A stretch of DNA of 64,000 nucleotides from contig NZ_JAQYWQ010000011.1 of NCBI RefSeq assembly GCF_029379315.1, positions 22,832 to 86,831 of the forward strand, in the 5' to 3' direction. Positions 7,262 to 16,896 of the stretch are shown here, in pieces (the first letter of the stretch is position 1; each line of letters opens with the position of its first letter). The notes under the pieces are model-generated. The model searched no databases and had not been told where the DNA came from. It saw only the letters and a program-made list of their open reading frames with translations. This DNA comes from Nostoc sp. S13 (GTDB lineage: Bacteria; Cyanobacteriota; Cyanobacteriia; Cyanobacteriales; Nostocaceae). A program made the translations under genes and the position numbers.

Positions 7262-9346
7262 ATGACAGAGCGGGATATTCCAGACAGTTGGTCTTCAGCC
7301 AGTGGAAGAGAGCCAGATCAAAACGCAAGATTATCCCGAACCGAAGAATTGGGTGAAACTCAACCATTTGGTGTTCCAGCTACTGGTTCTACCTCCAAGT
7401 CTGTGAAGCGGCGAAAAAAAAACAATACGGAAGGATTACTTATAAATAGTCATTCAGAAGAAACTGCCCAACTCAGTAAAAGTTCTGGGAAATGGCCACG
7501 CTGGATGAAAAGCTGGGTATTGTGGTCAGTATTGCTAATGTTAATTCCCGGCAGTGTAGGATTGCTGGCAATGGCAATACTGCTGAAGTTGCCAGCTGCC
7601 CCTAACTGTCCCTCGATTTTCTGGCCCCTAGCTAGTGCTTCTGTGCGGCTACACTGCGCTCAGTTGGCGGCTTCTAAAGAGACAGTGAACGACTTATTGC
7701 AAGCGATCGCTCTGGTGAAGCAACTACCACAAAATCACCCGTTGCATGGAGAAATTGATCGTTTCATGGAAGAATGGTCGCGGGATATTTTGAAGTTAGC
7801 TGATCAAAGTTTCCAAACTGGGAATTTAGATGAAGCGATCGCTACTGCTCAGAAAATACCCCAAGACGTGGCGGCTTATAAATTAGTCGATGAGCAAATT
7901 GGCAAATGGCAGTTGATTTGGTCAAAGGCAGAAGCTACATACAACGGTGCGATCGCTGAAGTGCGAGAACGGCACTGGCAATCGGCATTCATGTTATCGG
8001 CTAAAATGCTGCGCGTAGACAATCAATACTGGGCGAGTACTAAATACGACCAATTGAATCGTTTAATTGCCAGTGCGCGGGAAGATGGCGATAAGTTAGG
8101 AAAAGCTGAAAACTTAGCAAGTAGTAAAGTAGTCGATAATTTATTAGAAGCGATCAAGCTAGCCGAGTCTATACAGCAGGAAAGTTACCTTTACGAAAAA
8201 GCTCAGGAAGCGATTCCCGCATTTGGACGCAAAATGCTGGAATTGGCACAGGCAAAACTAGACAAGCGGGATGCGGATGAAGCGCTGAATATTGCCAGAC
8301 AAATACCGGAAAGTGCAAAACTACAAGCCGAAACAGATGACTTTATCGCCATAGCTGACGCTAAAAGGAGTGCTTGGATAGGTAATGTTTCTGGTTTAGA
8401 GGCTGCGATCGCCCAAGCACAACAAATTGATCCCTCAAGACCAGTGTATAACGAAGCACAGCAACTGATTGCTCGTTGGCAGTTGGAAATTGAAGATGTT
8501 GCCAATCTAGAAAAAGCGAGAATATTGGCTAGTCAGGGAACAGTGAATAATTTAACAGCAGCGATCGCCCAAGTGGAACTCATCCCTGCTAATAATCCCA
8601 GGGGCACAGAAGCTAGGCAAGAGATCGATCGCTGGCGTGCCCAAGTGGAGACAATTGAAGACCAACCTTACTTAGAACGCGCCGAACAGATAGCGGTATT
8701 TGAGGATATTAACTCCTTGCAAGCTGCGATCGGTCAGGCCAACGAAATCCGTAAGGGTCGTGCATTATATCCAGAAGCACGCAAAAAAATTCGCACTTGG
8801 ATAGGAAAGATTCAGCGAATTCAAGACCAGCCGTACTTGGATCAGGCACAAGAACTGGCTCAGAGTGGAAATCTCACCGCCGCCATTGGCGCAGCTCAAC
8901 AAATTGCCTCGTCGGGAAGGGCGCTTTCTGGGGAAGCACAAGCTGCGATAAATGACTGGGAAGGTCAAATCCGCACTAGAGAAAACTGGAAAAAAGCCCA
9001 GGAAGTGGGGGCGGCTGGTACGCCAGAAGCCTTAGTTGAGGCAATACGGCTGGCAGATGGGGTTTCAAACAATAGCATCTTACGTATGGATGCGAATCAG
9101 GCTATTGACCAGTGGAGTCAGCAATTGTTAGAAATAGCACGTTCTCAAGGTCAGTCTGATATTGCTAGAGGGATTGACATTGCCAAATCGATTCCACGCG
9201 GTAGTGCTGCTTACAGTGCGGCGCGAGAGCAAATTAAGGCTTGGCAAGAATTTCTCAATCCTCAACCGCAACCTCAGCCTCAGCTTGAGTCTCCACAATT
9301 GTCACCATCAACTACTCCAACATCAACTACTATTAATGGGCAGTAA
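7262..9346 (+). CDS. Membrane-anchored helical-repeat protein
   Basis: A 694-residue protein. Residues 1-80 are polar and probably disordered. One membrane segment lies at about 85-110. The rest is a long series of helical repeats of about 55-60 residues, each with a pattern like 'AIAQAQQI....Y.EAQ..I..W', and a Pro/Gln/Ser/Thr-rich tail from about 668. This suggests an extracytoplasmic TPR- or coiled-coil-like solenoid. Internal repeats are also visible in the DNA, with several HIP1 sites. I do not recognise a defined family, and no enzyme motif is seen. It follows hslO by 152 bases and may or may not share its transcript. Confidence 0.8.
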   Translation: MTERDIPDSWSSASGREPDQNARLSRTEELGETQPFGVPATGSTSKSVKRRKKNNTEGLLINSHSEETAQLSKSSGKWPRWMKSWVLWSVLLMLIPGSVGLLAMAILLKLPAAPNCPSIFWPLASASVRLHCAQLAASKETVNDLLQAIALVKQLPQNHPLHGEIDRFMEEWSRDILKLADQSFQTGNLDEAIATAQKIPQDVAAYKLVDEQIGKWQLIWSKAEATYNGAIAEVRERHWQSAFMLSAKMLRVDNQYWASTKYDQLNRLIASAREDGDKLGKAENLASSKVVDNLLEAIKLAESIQQESYLYEKAQEAIPAFGRKMLELAQAKLDKRDADEALNIARQIPESAKLQAETDDFIAIADAKRSAWIGNVSGLEAAIAQAQQIDPSRPVYNEAQQLIARWQLEIEDVANLEKARILASQGTVNNLTAAIAQVELIPANNPRGTEARQEIDRWRAQVETIEDQPYLERAEQIAVFEDINSLQAAIGQANEIRKGRALYPEARKKIRTWIGKIQRIQDQPYLDQAQELAQSGNLTAAIGAAQQIASSGRALSGEAQAAINDWEGQIRTRENWKKAQEVGAAGTPEALVEAIRLADGVSNNSILRMDANQAIDQWSQQLLEIARSQGQSDIARGIDIAKSIPRGSAAYSAAREQIKAWQEFLNPQPQPQPQLESPQLSPSTTPTSTTINGQ

Positions 9347-9410
9347 CATACAGCACTATTTCATTTAATTGAACCATATATGTTGTAAGGGCACAGCAAT
9401 ACTCATGCGT

Positions 9411-9640
9411 GTCAACTTAACGTTAAAAGGGTGGTTAGAAACTGCACGCCTGTCGCCTCTCGCAAGGGGAGACGCTGCACGAACAACTCTTGGAACCCCC
9501 CTTCTCCTGTCGGAGACGCTACGCCAACAGGTGACGCTCGCGACGCTCGAACGCGAACAGCGTCTCCTGTCTTGAAAAGGGCTGTAGGGAGAAGACTATT
9601 CCATTCACCAAGGCTTAAGTTGACAGAACCGCATGGTCTA
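9411..9640. repeat. Interspersed palindromic repeats
   Basis: The start 'gtcaacttaacgttaaaag' recurs at 37632 as 'gtcaacttaaggttaaaag'. It is followed by nested copies of the family 'tcctgtcggagacgctacgc', which recurs near 63440. Frames crossing this stretch have no family resemblance and are treated as non-coding. Confidence 0.55.
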
Positions 9641-9641
9641 T

Positions 9642-10520
9642 TTATTCCCCGATCGCTTCTCCCCATTCCTTAATTACAGAAAATAGTGATGAGTAATCAT
9701 CATCAGCAAATGACATTTTTACAGCTGTTTGCAAGATTTGCCGCACACCTTTAATACTGCTGAGATCCAAACTCAGAGATTTCGCTTCAGAGATAAACAA
9801 TTCTGTATCTTTAAGCAAGTGTTTTGTGGGGAAATTGGGATTAGCATAATTGCCATCCAACATCCGTTCTAGTTTTTTGTCAAAAGTAGGTGCGTAAAGT
9901 GAACTGTCGCGCAATATTTGCATAAACACATCCACATCGACACCCTGACGCTGGACAAAAGCTAGACTCAGAGCAAAGCTAGTTGTTAGGGAAGCTATTA
10001 GTTGATTTAGTGCCAATTTGAGCGCCGCCGCAGATCCCACTGGCCCTATAAGTAAAGGTTCTGTCCCAAAATGTTGGAGTAACTTTAAGTGGCGTTCATA
10101 TTGTTCTGGTTGGGCACCTACCATAACACTCAACTTGCCAGCTTTTGCTTCCGGGATACTCCCTAATACGGGCGCTTCTAAATACTCACCACCACCTGCA
10201 ACAACTGCATCTCTAATTTCCTGGCTTTCTGTGGGAGTAATTGTTCCCATTTGGATGATCGTGCGCCCTTCTAGAGTTTGCCAAGCAGTATCTGAAAGCA
10301 ACACATTATAAATGGCCGAGGCATTAGTAAGCATGAGGATTACGCACTCAGCAGCACGAATAGCGTGGCGGGGATGTGTGACAATTTCAGCCCCAGCTGC
10401 TTGTAGTGGTGCTAATTTTTCTGGGGTACGATTATAGGCAACTAGCTGTATATCTGCGGCTAATAACCTTTGAGCCATTGGTAGTCCCATCAGTCCAGTT
10501 CCCAGAAATGCGACCTTCAT
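9642..10520 (-). CDS. NAD(P)-dependent oxidoreductase, HIBADH family
   Basis: A 292-residue beta-hydroxyacid dehydrogenase. The N-terminal Rossmann motif GxGxMGxPM (FLGTGLMGLPMA) starts at residue 5; the substrate motif region reads EAPVLGSIPEAKAG around residue 117, and the catalytic-Lys region GSAAALKLALNQL is near residue 162. The family oxidises 3-hydroxyisobutyrate or reduces succinic or glyoxylate semialdehydes; the substrate is not predictable here. ATG 10520 follows AAAGGAAC. A paralogue of the same family is encoded at 49362-50249, so the genome holds at least two. Confidence 0.9.
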   Translation of the reverse strand: MKVAFLGTGLMGLPMAQRLLAADIQLVAYNRTPEKLAPLQAAGAEIVTHPRHAIRAAECVILMLTNASAIYNVLLSDTAWQTLEGRTIIQMGTITPTESQEIRDAVVAGGGEYLEAPVLGSIPEAKAGKLSVMVGAQPEQYERHLKLLQHFGTEPLLIGPVGSAAALKLALNQLIASLTTSFALSLAFVQRQGVDVDVFMQILRDSSLYAPTFDKKLERMLDGNYANPNFPTKHLLKDTELFISEAKSLSLDLSSIKGVRQILQTAVKMSFADDDYSSLFSVIKEWGEAIGE

Positions 10521-10818
10521 TTTTCATGTTCCTTTGGTACAGCGTCAAACAATTTTGGATTTTGGATTTTGGATTTTAGATTGAAAAGAGCAATCAAGCC
10601 ACTAGCTTTGTCATTTAATTTTAGATTTTAGATTTATTCCACGTAGCTTGATTCTCGCAAAGCGAGTATAAATTCGGGGTTAACTCTTGAAGGTGCTGCG
10701 CGAACAGACCATCGTGAACATCGCGATCGCAATGTTTGATTCAAATTAATAGGGAAGTAGTTATTTAAGATTTAAGATCCGATGGCAAATCCCACTTTCT
10801 ACTTCCTAACTCTGGCAA

Positions 10819-10914
10819 TCAACCACCAGCAGCAAAAGTCGCCATAATTATCACTGAAAGTAAAATACCTGGAGTAAGTAAGGTTACTAGCATTAGTAGG
10901 TCATGAGTGGACAT
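10819..10914 (-). CDS. 31-residue single-span membrane peptide
   Basis: A short minus-strand frame, ATG 10914 to TGA 10819. It encodes a polar start (MSTHD), one hydrophobic span of about 22 residues (LLMLVTLLTPGILLS and onward) and a FAAGG end. The composition and Pro/Gly placement resemble the very small membrane subunits of cyanobacterial photosynthetic or NDH complexes, but I cannot match it to a named subunit. No clear ribosome-binding site is seen. It is flanked by non-coding sequence with 'ggattttggattttgg' repeats (about 10555-10630). Confidence 0.5.
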   Translation of the reverse strand: MSTHDLLMLVTLLTPGILLSVIIMATFAAGG

Positions 10915-11024
10915 AATTATTACTTTGGTAGTGTGTTTAGCTTTAGAGTAATCACTGTTATGCTAGTCTAAATAAGACTGATACTGCATTCTTAAATAGA
11001 GTTTTAACTTTTCTTTCTTTACGT

Positions 11025-12236
11025 TTACTCTGGCAGAGTCAATCCTTTTAGTGGTTGATAAATTTCTGTCTTGTCGAGACCTTTGCTCTGAACTAGGACT
11101 CCAAAGCCGCCCAGTCCGGTGGGATCTATAAGCTGGTGTAGTGCATCCCGCCGCTTTAGTAACTGGGAGAGGGGTTGCTGTTGAAAAGAAAGTGCAGCAA
11201 TACGTTCGTCGAAGACGCGGCTTAGCCGTTCGCCTAAACCCAACGCCATCAAAAATAATCCCTGCTGAATAAAACCAACATTCTTTAAATTGTACTTGTG
11301 GCCCCAACGTTCCAAAGCCGTAAAATCAACATGGGCAGTGATATCTTGTCGCCCAATATTGATATAAGGGTTGTCATGGAAACGGTGGTGATAATAACAC
11401 TGTAGCGTTCCTTGCGATCGCCTGGGATTATAGTAACGACTTGCGGGGTAGCCATAATCAATTGTTAACACATAGCCGCGCTGTAAGCGGTCTGCTACTA
11501 TACTCAACCAGTCTGAAGCAGCCAAATTAATTTCACTGCGATAACCATCTGGATATGCACTTTGGGCAAAGTTGATTCCCAGTAAATCCAAATATTCAGC
11601 CAGTTGGGGCGTTGAAGGTTCCCCTGTGACTTCTACAAATGATGGGCATGGGGCATTGCTTTCTTTCTCATTCTTATCTGTGGTTACATATATTTCTCGC
11701 AGTTCTTCCGTTTCTAGAATGAATTGATGCACGGGAAACGCATCTACTAACTCATTAGAAAAAAAGCAGCCTGTGATCGCATTAGGTGGTATATCCTCTA
11801 GATTGCACCAACGCACGGGTAAATCTTGCAAGCGCTGCTGTTGTTCTTGTCTTAAAGTTGGGGACTTTTCAACAATGACGTACTCCAGTGCCGTAAAAAA
11901 ATCTGGGTAGCGTAGCTGATGATATTTAAGGATATGCAATGCCAGCAATCCTTGCCCTGCTCCCATTTCTACCAAAGAAAAGGGTACAGGTTTTCCTAAA
12001 ATCTCCCACATTTGCAAAAATTGTTCTGCTAGCAACTCGCCAAAGTCAGCACAGAGATTTGGAGAGGTAAAAAAATCACCACCCTGAAAGCCAATTTTGA
12101 CTGCATCGCTGGAATAGTAGCCATGGTCAGGGTGGTATAGTACCATGTCCATGAATTGTGCAAAAGTAATTCGTTGTTGAGGAGTGGTGGTAATCTGATT
12201 TGCGATCGCTGCACACAATGCTGGATTTGAATCCAT
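11025..12236 (-). CDS. MidA-family SAM-dependent methyltransferase
   Basis: A 403-residue protein of the COG1565/PF02636 family (bacterial relatives of human NDUFAF7). Typical features are HPDHGYYSS near residue 35, GDFFTSP at 53-59 and the SAM-binding loop EMGAGQG at 90-96. A later conserved segment is LTIDYGYPASRYYNPRRSQG. NDUFAF7 methylates an arginine of the complex I 49-kDa subunit, whose cyanobacterial homologue is NdhH; an equivalent role here is only a suggestion. Length is normal. It stands alone on its strand. Confidence 0.9.
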   Translation of the reverse strand: MDSNPALCAAIANQITTTPQQRITFAQFMDMVLYHPDHGYYSSDAVKIGFQGGDFFTSPNLCADFGELLAEQFLQMWEILGKPVPFSLVEMGAGQGLLALHILKYHQLRYPDFFTALEYVIVEKSPTLRQEQQQRLQDLPVRWCNLEDIPPNAITGCFFSNELVDAFPVHQFILETEELREIYVTTDKNEKESNAPCPSFVEVTGEPSTPQLAEYLDLLGINFAQSAYPDGYRSEINLAASDWLSIVADRLQRGYVLTIDYGYPASRYYNPRRSQGTLQCYYHHRFHDNPYINIGRQDITAHVDFTALERWGHKYNLKNVGFIQQGLFLMALGLGERLSRVFDERIAALSFQQQPLSQLLKRRDALHQLIDPTGLGGFGVLVQSKGLDKTEIYQPLKGLTLPE

Positions 12237-12622
12237 AAAATTTGAGATTGGGGAGTAGAGAAAATAAATGAATTATGAATGATCCAAAACAAAATTCATA
12301 ATTCATAATTTCCCTAACGGTCTACAAACCCTATAATATCGATCACTGTGCTATGGCGCTGGCATTGATTGACAGAAAAAACTTGAGAAGTTTGCACTTC
12401 CATGCGATCACCACAAAATGGTTCAGCACCTATCTACCTGAAATCTTTATTTTGTCAATACATCTTTCAAAGCAGAAATAGTTCGAGGGTCGGTATAGCC
12501 CGACCATTGCTATATTTAGGTATATGCAAGTTCTCAGAATTTGTGAGCAAGCCCTAAAATTGACTAATACCGAACTAGTCACAAGCAAGCAAAAACAGAT
12601 TGCATAATTATCATTTTTACCA
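12237..12622. other. Gene-free stretch
   Basis: Contains an imperfect inverted repeat 'aattatgaatgatccaaaac...attcataattcataattt' near 12267-12310. No other feature could be supported. Confidence 0.35.
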
Positions 12623-14398
12623 TCAGCAATAATCTGAGTTTTCGTAAGTGCTTGTGCTGGTTGGAGGTGGTTCAATATTTTGGCCAGCAAATTTGAGTAG
12701 GTTAGCAAAGATAACTGGATCACCAGCTAAAATTGGCTTCCAACCTTCAGGTGCTTTATTAATATAAGATTCGTGATCAGAATCTAAAAGTCCATAAAAT
12801 ACCTCGGCTACAATCCGACCACCTACCCAACCTAGTTGAGTTTTAGCGCCAACACCATTGAGTAACTCATTTTCGGAAAAACTTTTTCCCACACCAAAGT
12901 GATCTACTAAAGGAGCTTGAGCCTCAGCTAAGATGTAAAACCAGAGTGGGGTATCCTTTTGAAAACTCTTAGTAACTGGCTCAAACACGAATTCACCGTC
13001 TACTATTTTGTCGTTCACTACATGAGGTCGTCGCACGCTAAGTTGATCTGATGTGAGAGCGGTAGCTTGAGTAAAACCTTTTTCTTGTAAAGCTTTGACA
13101 ATCTGTTGCCCGCCTTGTATTCTGTAGTTGTTGCCCCGCAATAAATTAAGCAGTGCCAGTGATGGACGTGGTGGTACTACTTTTGTGTCTGGCAAGGTGT
13201 CAGGGCTGATTGTATCCTCAACTTCTTTAATCACCCCTCCAACATTCTGGCTTGTTGGCAATACAGGGGACGGTAAAACGCCAAGTGGGTCAACCAAGTT
13301 GGAATCAATTTTGTAAGCTAGTTGTAAGCGTACTTCTGGATTGGTATCACCAGCAGGCTTGTCACGAAGCTCATTAGGCAACACTCCTGGGCCTGTAAAC
13401 GGGAAAAAGCGCGCCCAATTTTCAATGACATGATGACTCGGCAGTGGCTCGAATCCTAACAAACTGTCATCGTCTCGGTTGGAACTTTTACTATCCGGGA
13501 AAATGCTAAACTTTTTATCTTTGTTGAGGCGATAACCAAAGCGTACTCCAGAATGTCCAAAGCGGTAAGCTGCTACTACAAATTCGCGGGGTAAATTCTC
13601 GCGTTTGTCTTCTGTATAAAGAGCATAGTTTTGGGCGCGTTGGTCACGAGTTTTACCTTTTAGACCTTCTAGAACATCCGCACTAACAATGCGCGGCAAA
13701 AAGTCTTCTATGACTATCTTTTGATAAGCCCAGCGTACTTCGTTTTGTGCTGCTTCAAACAAAGCAGTACCCGTCAGTTTCTGATCGTCTTGCAGTCTGT
13801 GATTGTTTTGTTTGAGCTTTGCTACTACTGCATTATGATACTTGACAAAAGACAATTGAATTTGACTAATGATCGAGTTTTCATCATTACGTTTGTCACC
13901 AACAATCGCGCGACCATTGGGGCTACGCAGTAGGTCTTGATCTGCCTGATGTTTAAAGTCTTCAACTAGCTTTGTATTACTGGCACTAGGTTTAACCTGA
14001 TTTTCAGTACCATTTTTATATAAAAGAGTAGCCCCATCCTCAGCGTACATAAAAGGTTGAGCATCAGGACCATCACCATATAAGGAATCCAAATCAAAGC
14101 GTGGAGTTCGTAAATTACTTGGCAAACGATCTTGAGAACCAATATCTACTGGGTTTAAAGATGATGTGTTATCAAAGGTGAGATCGTGATCGATGAACTG
14201 ACCAAAGTATGTATAACCTGCTGGTAACAGCAAATTTTCTTCAGGATCAGGACCATCTTTCACGCTATCAGGCTCTGACTTCATGCTGTTGGCAAGTTCT
14301 AATAGTTCATGGGTCGGGTAGCTTTTTTCTCTTAAAGGCAGTAAATGTGTAAATGCTTGTTCTCGTGTGCCGACGGAACCGTGACCAAATCCACTCAT
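12623..14398 (-). CDS. Animal-type haem peroxidase
   Basis: A 591-residue member of the peroxidase-cyclooxygenase superfamily (PF03098). The distal motif FGQFIDHDLTFD carries the distal His at 71. GDKRNDEN carries the likely distal Arg at 170, and AYRFGHSGVRFGY the proximal His at 282. An SFVKYHNAVVAKL helix follows the distal Arg as in the family. No signal peptide is visible at the N-terminus (MSGFGHGSVGTREQAF). The start has a good AAGGAG site. Such bacterial enzymes oxidise halides or organic substrates with H2O2; the substrate here is unknown. The gene is monocistronic. Confidence 0.9.
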   Translation of the reverse strand: MSGFGHGSVGTREQAFTHLLPLREKSYPTHELLELANSMKSEPDSVKDGPDPEENLLLPAGYTYFGQFIDHDLTFDNTSSLNPVDIGSQDRLPSNLRTPRFDLDSLYGDGPDAQPFMYAEDGATLLYKNGTENQVKPSASNTKLVEDFKHQADQDLLRSPNGRAIVGDKRNDENSIISQIQLSFVKYHNAVVAKLKQNNHRLQDDQKLTGTALFEAAQNEVRWAYQKIVIEDFLPRIVSADVLEGLKGKTRDQRAQNYALYTEDKRENLPREFVVAAYRFGHSGVRFGYRLNKDKKFSIFPDSKSSNRDDDSLLGFEPLPSHHVIENWARFFPFTGPGVLPNELRDKPAGDTNPEVRLQLAYKIDSNLVDPLGVLPSPVLPTSQNVGGVIKEVEDTISPDTLPDTKVVPPRPSLALLNLLRGNNYRIQGGQQIVKALQEKGFTQATALTSDQLSVRRPHVVNDKIVDGEFVFEPVTKSFQKDTPLWFYILAEAQAPLVDHFGVGKSFSENELLNGVGAKTQLGWVGGRIVAEVFYGLLDSDHESYINKAPEGWKPILAGDPVIFANLLKFAGQNIEPPPTSTSTYENSDYC

Positions 14399-14630
14399 AT
14401 GATGCTCCTTAATTAAGGTAAAGTTAATTGATTGAATGACTATTGCGTTAAAGCAATCTGCACTTTAGATTTCGATAAACTTATCAAAAGAAAGTGATTT
14501 TGACAGCTTTGACACTTTTGTAAGCAGAGATGGCATAGCCTAGTTGTCAAATTAATGTCGGCTAGGATGTATCCCTGTCTATCATCAGATTTACTCCTTA
14601 TAGATTTGTTTACTTTCTGAAAGCTTATTG

Positions 14631-15656
14631 TCACTCTTTAGGAAGAGACCAGAGTTTGATGGTTTTGTCGGCACTGCTGCTGGCTATCATGTTTCCATGC
14701 GGTCTGAAAACTACTGACCGCACGCCTCGCTCATGCCCGATCAAATTCTCCAAAAGTTTACCTTCAGGCAACCCCCATAACTTGATAGTGCTATCATTGC
14801 TACCACTAGCTAATCTCTTGCCATCAGGACTGAAAGCCACTGACCACACAACTCCATCATGTCCAATTAGGGAGTGCAACAATTTACCAGTGGGCATTTG
14901 CCAGAGTTTGACTGTCCGATCAGCACTGCCACTCGCTAAAGTCCGTCCATCAGGGCTAAAAGTCACTGAGCGGACGGCTTGTGAATGAGCATTCAGGGTT
15001 TTTAGAACAGCACCATCCATGAGCCGCCAAATTTTGAGTGTACCACCCTCATTGCCACTAGCTAAGGTCTGCCCATCCGGACTAAAAGCAACAGTTCTTA
15101 CCCACTTTCCATCCGATAACTGATGAACTTGTACGCCAGTCTGCACGTTCCAGATGCGGATGGTTGTGTCAGCACTTCCACTGGCTAACCACTTTCCGTT
15201 GGGGCTGATGGCAACGGCTTCTACATCATCTGTATGGCCATTTAGAGTACGAAGCAGTTGCCCCGTCTCTAAATTCCAGAGTTTAATACGGTTATCCCAA
15301 CTGCCACTAGCAAGCAGCTTGCTATCTGGACTGATGGCAAGGCTTACCACTGCATTGCCGTGTCCTTCTAAAGTATGGAGTAAGGTGTTACTAGACAGAT
15401 CCCAAATTTTAATTTTTTTATCGTAACTGCCACTGGCGAGAAAGCGTCCATCAGGGCTGATTGCGATCGCGTAAACCCAAGTTGAATTTCCTTGGACAGA
15501 ACGTAAAGGTTGAATGGTTGCAACAGAGATAGTAGCAATACTAGCGTTTCGGAAGGAAGACAATAGGCTAGCACAACTGCTACTACCAACCAAGATCATT
15601 AGGGTGCTGATTGCCAATGCTGCTGAAGATTTCCAGGTAATTTTTTTCGATCTCAT
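14631..15656 (-). CDS. WD40-repeat protein with lipoprotein-like signal
   Basis: I start at ATG 15656, preceded by AGGA, rather than an upstream GTG at 15701. The N-terminus is K/R-rich, then hydrophobic (AALAISTLMILVG), then SSSCAS, which could act as a lipobox although it is not canonical. Seven WD40 repeats follow, most ending GH..AV.S.AFSPDG..LASGS.D.TIKLW, enough for one closed seven-bladed propeller. A purely structural or scaffolding role outside the cytoplasmic membrane is inferred. No kinase or other effector domain is fused. Confidence 0.85.
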   Translation of the reverse strand: MRSKKITWKSSAALAISTLMILVGSSSCASLLSSFRNASIATISVATIQPLRSVQGNSTWVYAIAISPDGRFLASGSYDKKIKIWDLSSNTLLHTLEGHGNAVVSLAISPDSKLLASGSWDNRIKLWNLETGQLLRTLNGHTDDVEAVAISPNGKWLASGSADTTIRIWNVQTGVQVHQLSDGKWVRTVAFSPDGQTLASGNEGGTLKIWRLMDGAVLKTLNAHSQAVRSVTFSPDGRTLASGSADRTVKLWQMPTGKLLHSLIGHDGVVWSVAFSPDGKRLASGSNDSTIKLWGLPEGKLLENLIGHERGVRSVVFRPHGNMIASSSADKTIKLWSLPKE

Positions 15657-15733
15657 AACAGGACATTCCTTGTGCGAGTGGGAGAATAATCTGACTTGCA
15701 CCCACTGCCTAACGGTGTCGGAGACTAGCGGTA

Positions 15734-16300
15734 CTATAGAGTAATTTTTTCTGGAATTTGAGATGAGAACGCTTTTCCTTTCGCTTTTTGTTGTTTATTC
15801 CGATGTTCAATCCAGCGTCGCATCAGAAATAAAAGGGTTGTCGTGACAATCCCTACTAGCCCAATCGGGGTTAAATAGCTCCAATGCTCTAACATTTTGT
15901 CCCAAACGTGCCAAGTGAGCAGGAACATAGCTAAGTAAGTCAGGGTATGTAATCGCTTCCAATTTTTTTTCAGTCTTTTGACACTCCAGTCATTAGAAGT
16001 AATTGCCAATAGGCTAAAAATTATGAAGGTAGATACACCTTGGCTATAAATCCAATAGGTATTGGGATCTGAAAAATCAAGGTCTCTCTTTTTCATTAAG
16101 AGGAAACCGTGAAGCAAAGCCAAGCAGAAAGCCAGAATACCGATAAGTCGTCGATATTTTAACAGCCATTTGGGAAGGTTGGCTTGTTTAGTTTGAGGAA
16201 AAATGATTCTGAGATTCGTGGGCATTAAGGTGAGAATATAAGCTCCTAAAGCTAGAAATCCCAGGCTGTTTTCTAACGGTGCTATATCGATTGCTACCAC
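15734..16300 (-). CDS. Ferric-reductase-like transmembrane protein
   Basis: GTG 16300 is chosen because a perfect AAGGAGG lies 7 bases upstream; a TTG at 16324 is a weaker option. The 188-residue protein has about five membrane spans and paired histidines typical of b-haem-binding ferric reductase-like domains (PF01794): ALLHGF in one helix, and RLHTLTYLAMFLLTWHV holding two His residues 13 apart. It lacks the FAD/NAD domain of full ferric reductases. A haem-based transmembrane electron relay is inferred. Related families include MsrQ and YedZ. Confidence 0.8.
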   Translation of the reverse strand: MVAIDIAPLENSLGFLALGAYILTLMPTNLRIIFPQTKQANLPKWLLKYRRLIGILAFCLALLHGFLLMKKRDLDFSDPNTYWIYSQGVSTFIIFSLLAITSNDWSVKRLKKNWKRLHTLTYLAMFLLTWHVWDKMLEHWSYLTPIGLVGIVTTTLLFLMRRWIEHRNKQQKAKGKAFSSQIPEKITL

Positions 16301-16662
16301 GACTAATCCTCCTTCATTTTTCAATAAAAGCCACTTTTTTATTAGTTAAATATTTCCTACACCCACATCAGCGAGGAAGGTCAAAGCTTGCCAGCGTCAG
16401 ACTGGTATATTTATCTAACTCCATTGCTAACTGAGTTAAAGCCTGAGATTTACTGACTCATTTCTGATATATAAACCATAATAGTTTGAATTTTATGTAT
16501 AAAAAATCTATATAACTAATACTTTTTTCAGATAAAGTTCATATAAAAACTCATCCTAAACGTAACCGTTCAGGGGGTACAAAAACGATACAAAACAGAA
16601 CGACATTGTTGGGGGAGCATCCACGGCGAACGCATCTAAATATTTAAGAAACACAAGAAGTA
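16301..16662. other. Gene-free stretch
   Basis: AT-rich intergenic sequence. The last part (from about 16560) probably belongs to the transposase fossil that follows, but its reading frame is too decayed to translate convincingly. Confidence 0.4.
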
Positions 16663-16896
16663 GGGCATGGTCGCCATGAAATTCGCAATTATCTAATGTT
16701 ATCTGAGATTCAGTAGCGGTTTGATCCAGATTCAGCCTGGTCAAAATTGAAAAGTGTTGGTCTGATAGAATCAGTCTGAAAATTAGATGATAAAACAACG
16801 GTTGAAACTCGTTATTTTATTAGCAGTCTAAAAGACAATGCTCAACAGTTTGCTAATGGAGTTCGCAGTCATTGGGGAATTGAGAATTCATTAGAC
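16663..16896 (+). pseudogene. ISAs1-family transposase C-terminal fossil
   Basis: One continuous frame reads GHGRHEIRNYLMLSEIQ, stop, FDPDSAWSKLKSVGLIESV, stop, then KLDDKTTVETRYFISSLKDN followed by QQFANGVRSHWGIENSLD. This is the C-terminal half of ISAs1 (H-repeat-associated) transposases, whose RSHW.IEN motif holds the catalytic Glu. Two in-frame stops and loss of both ends show it is dead. Confidence 0.8.

Noticed and set aside
9369..9673. Overlapping frames on both strands downstream of the helical-repeat protein
   Set aside because: They run through dispersed palindromic repeats (tcctgtcggagacgctacgc family) and show no family features.
16556..16798. Minus-strand frame of 80 residues
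   Set aside because: It is the antisense of the ISAs1 transposase fossil, which is recognisable on the plus strand.
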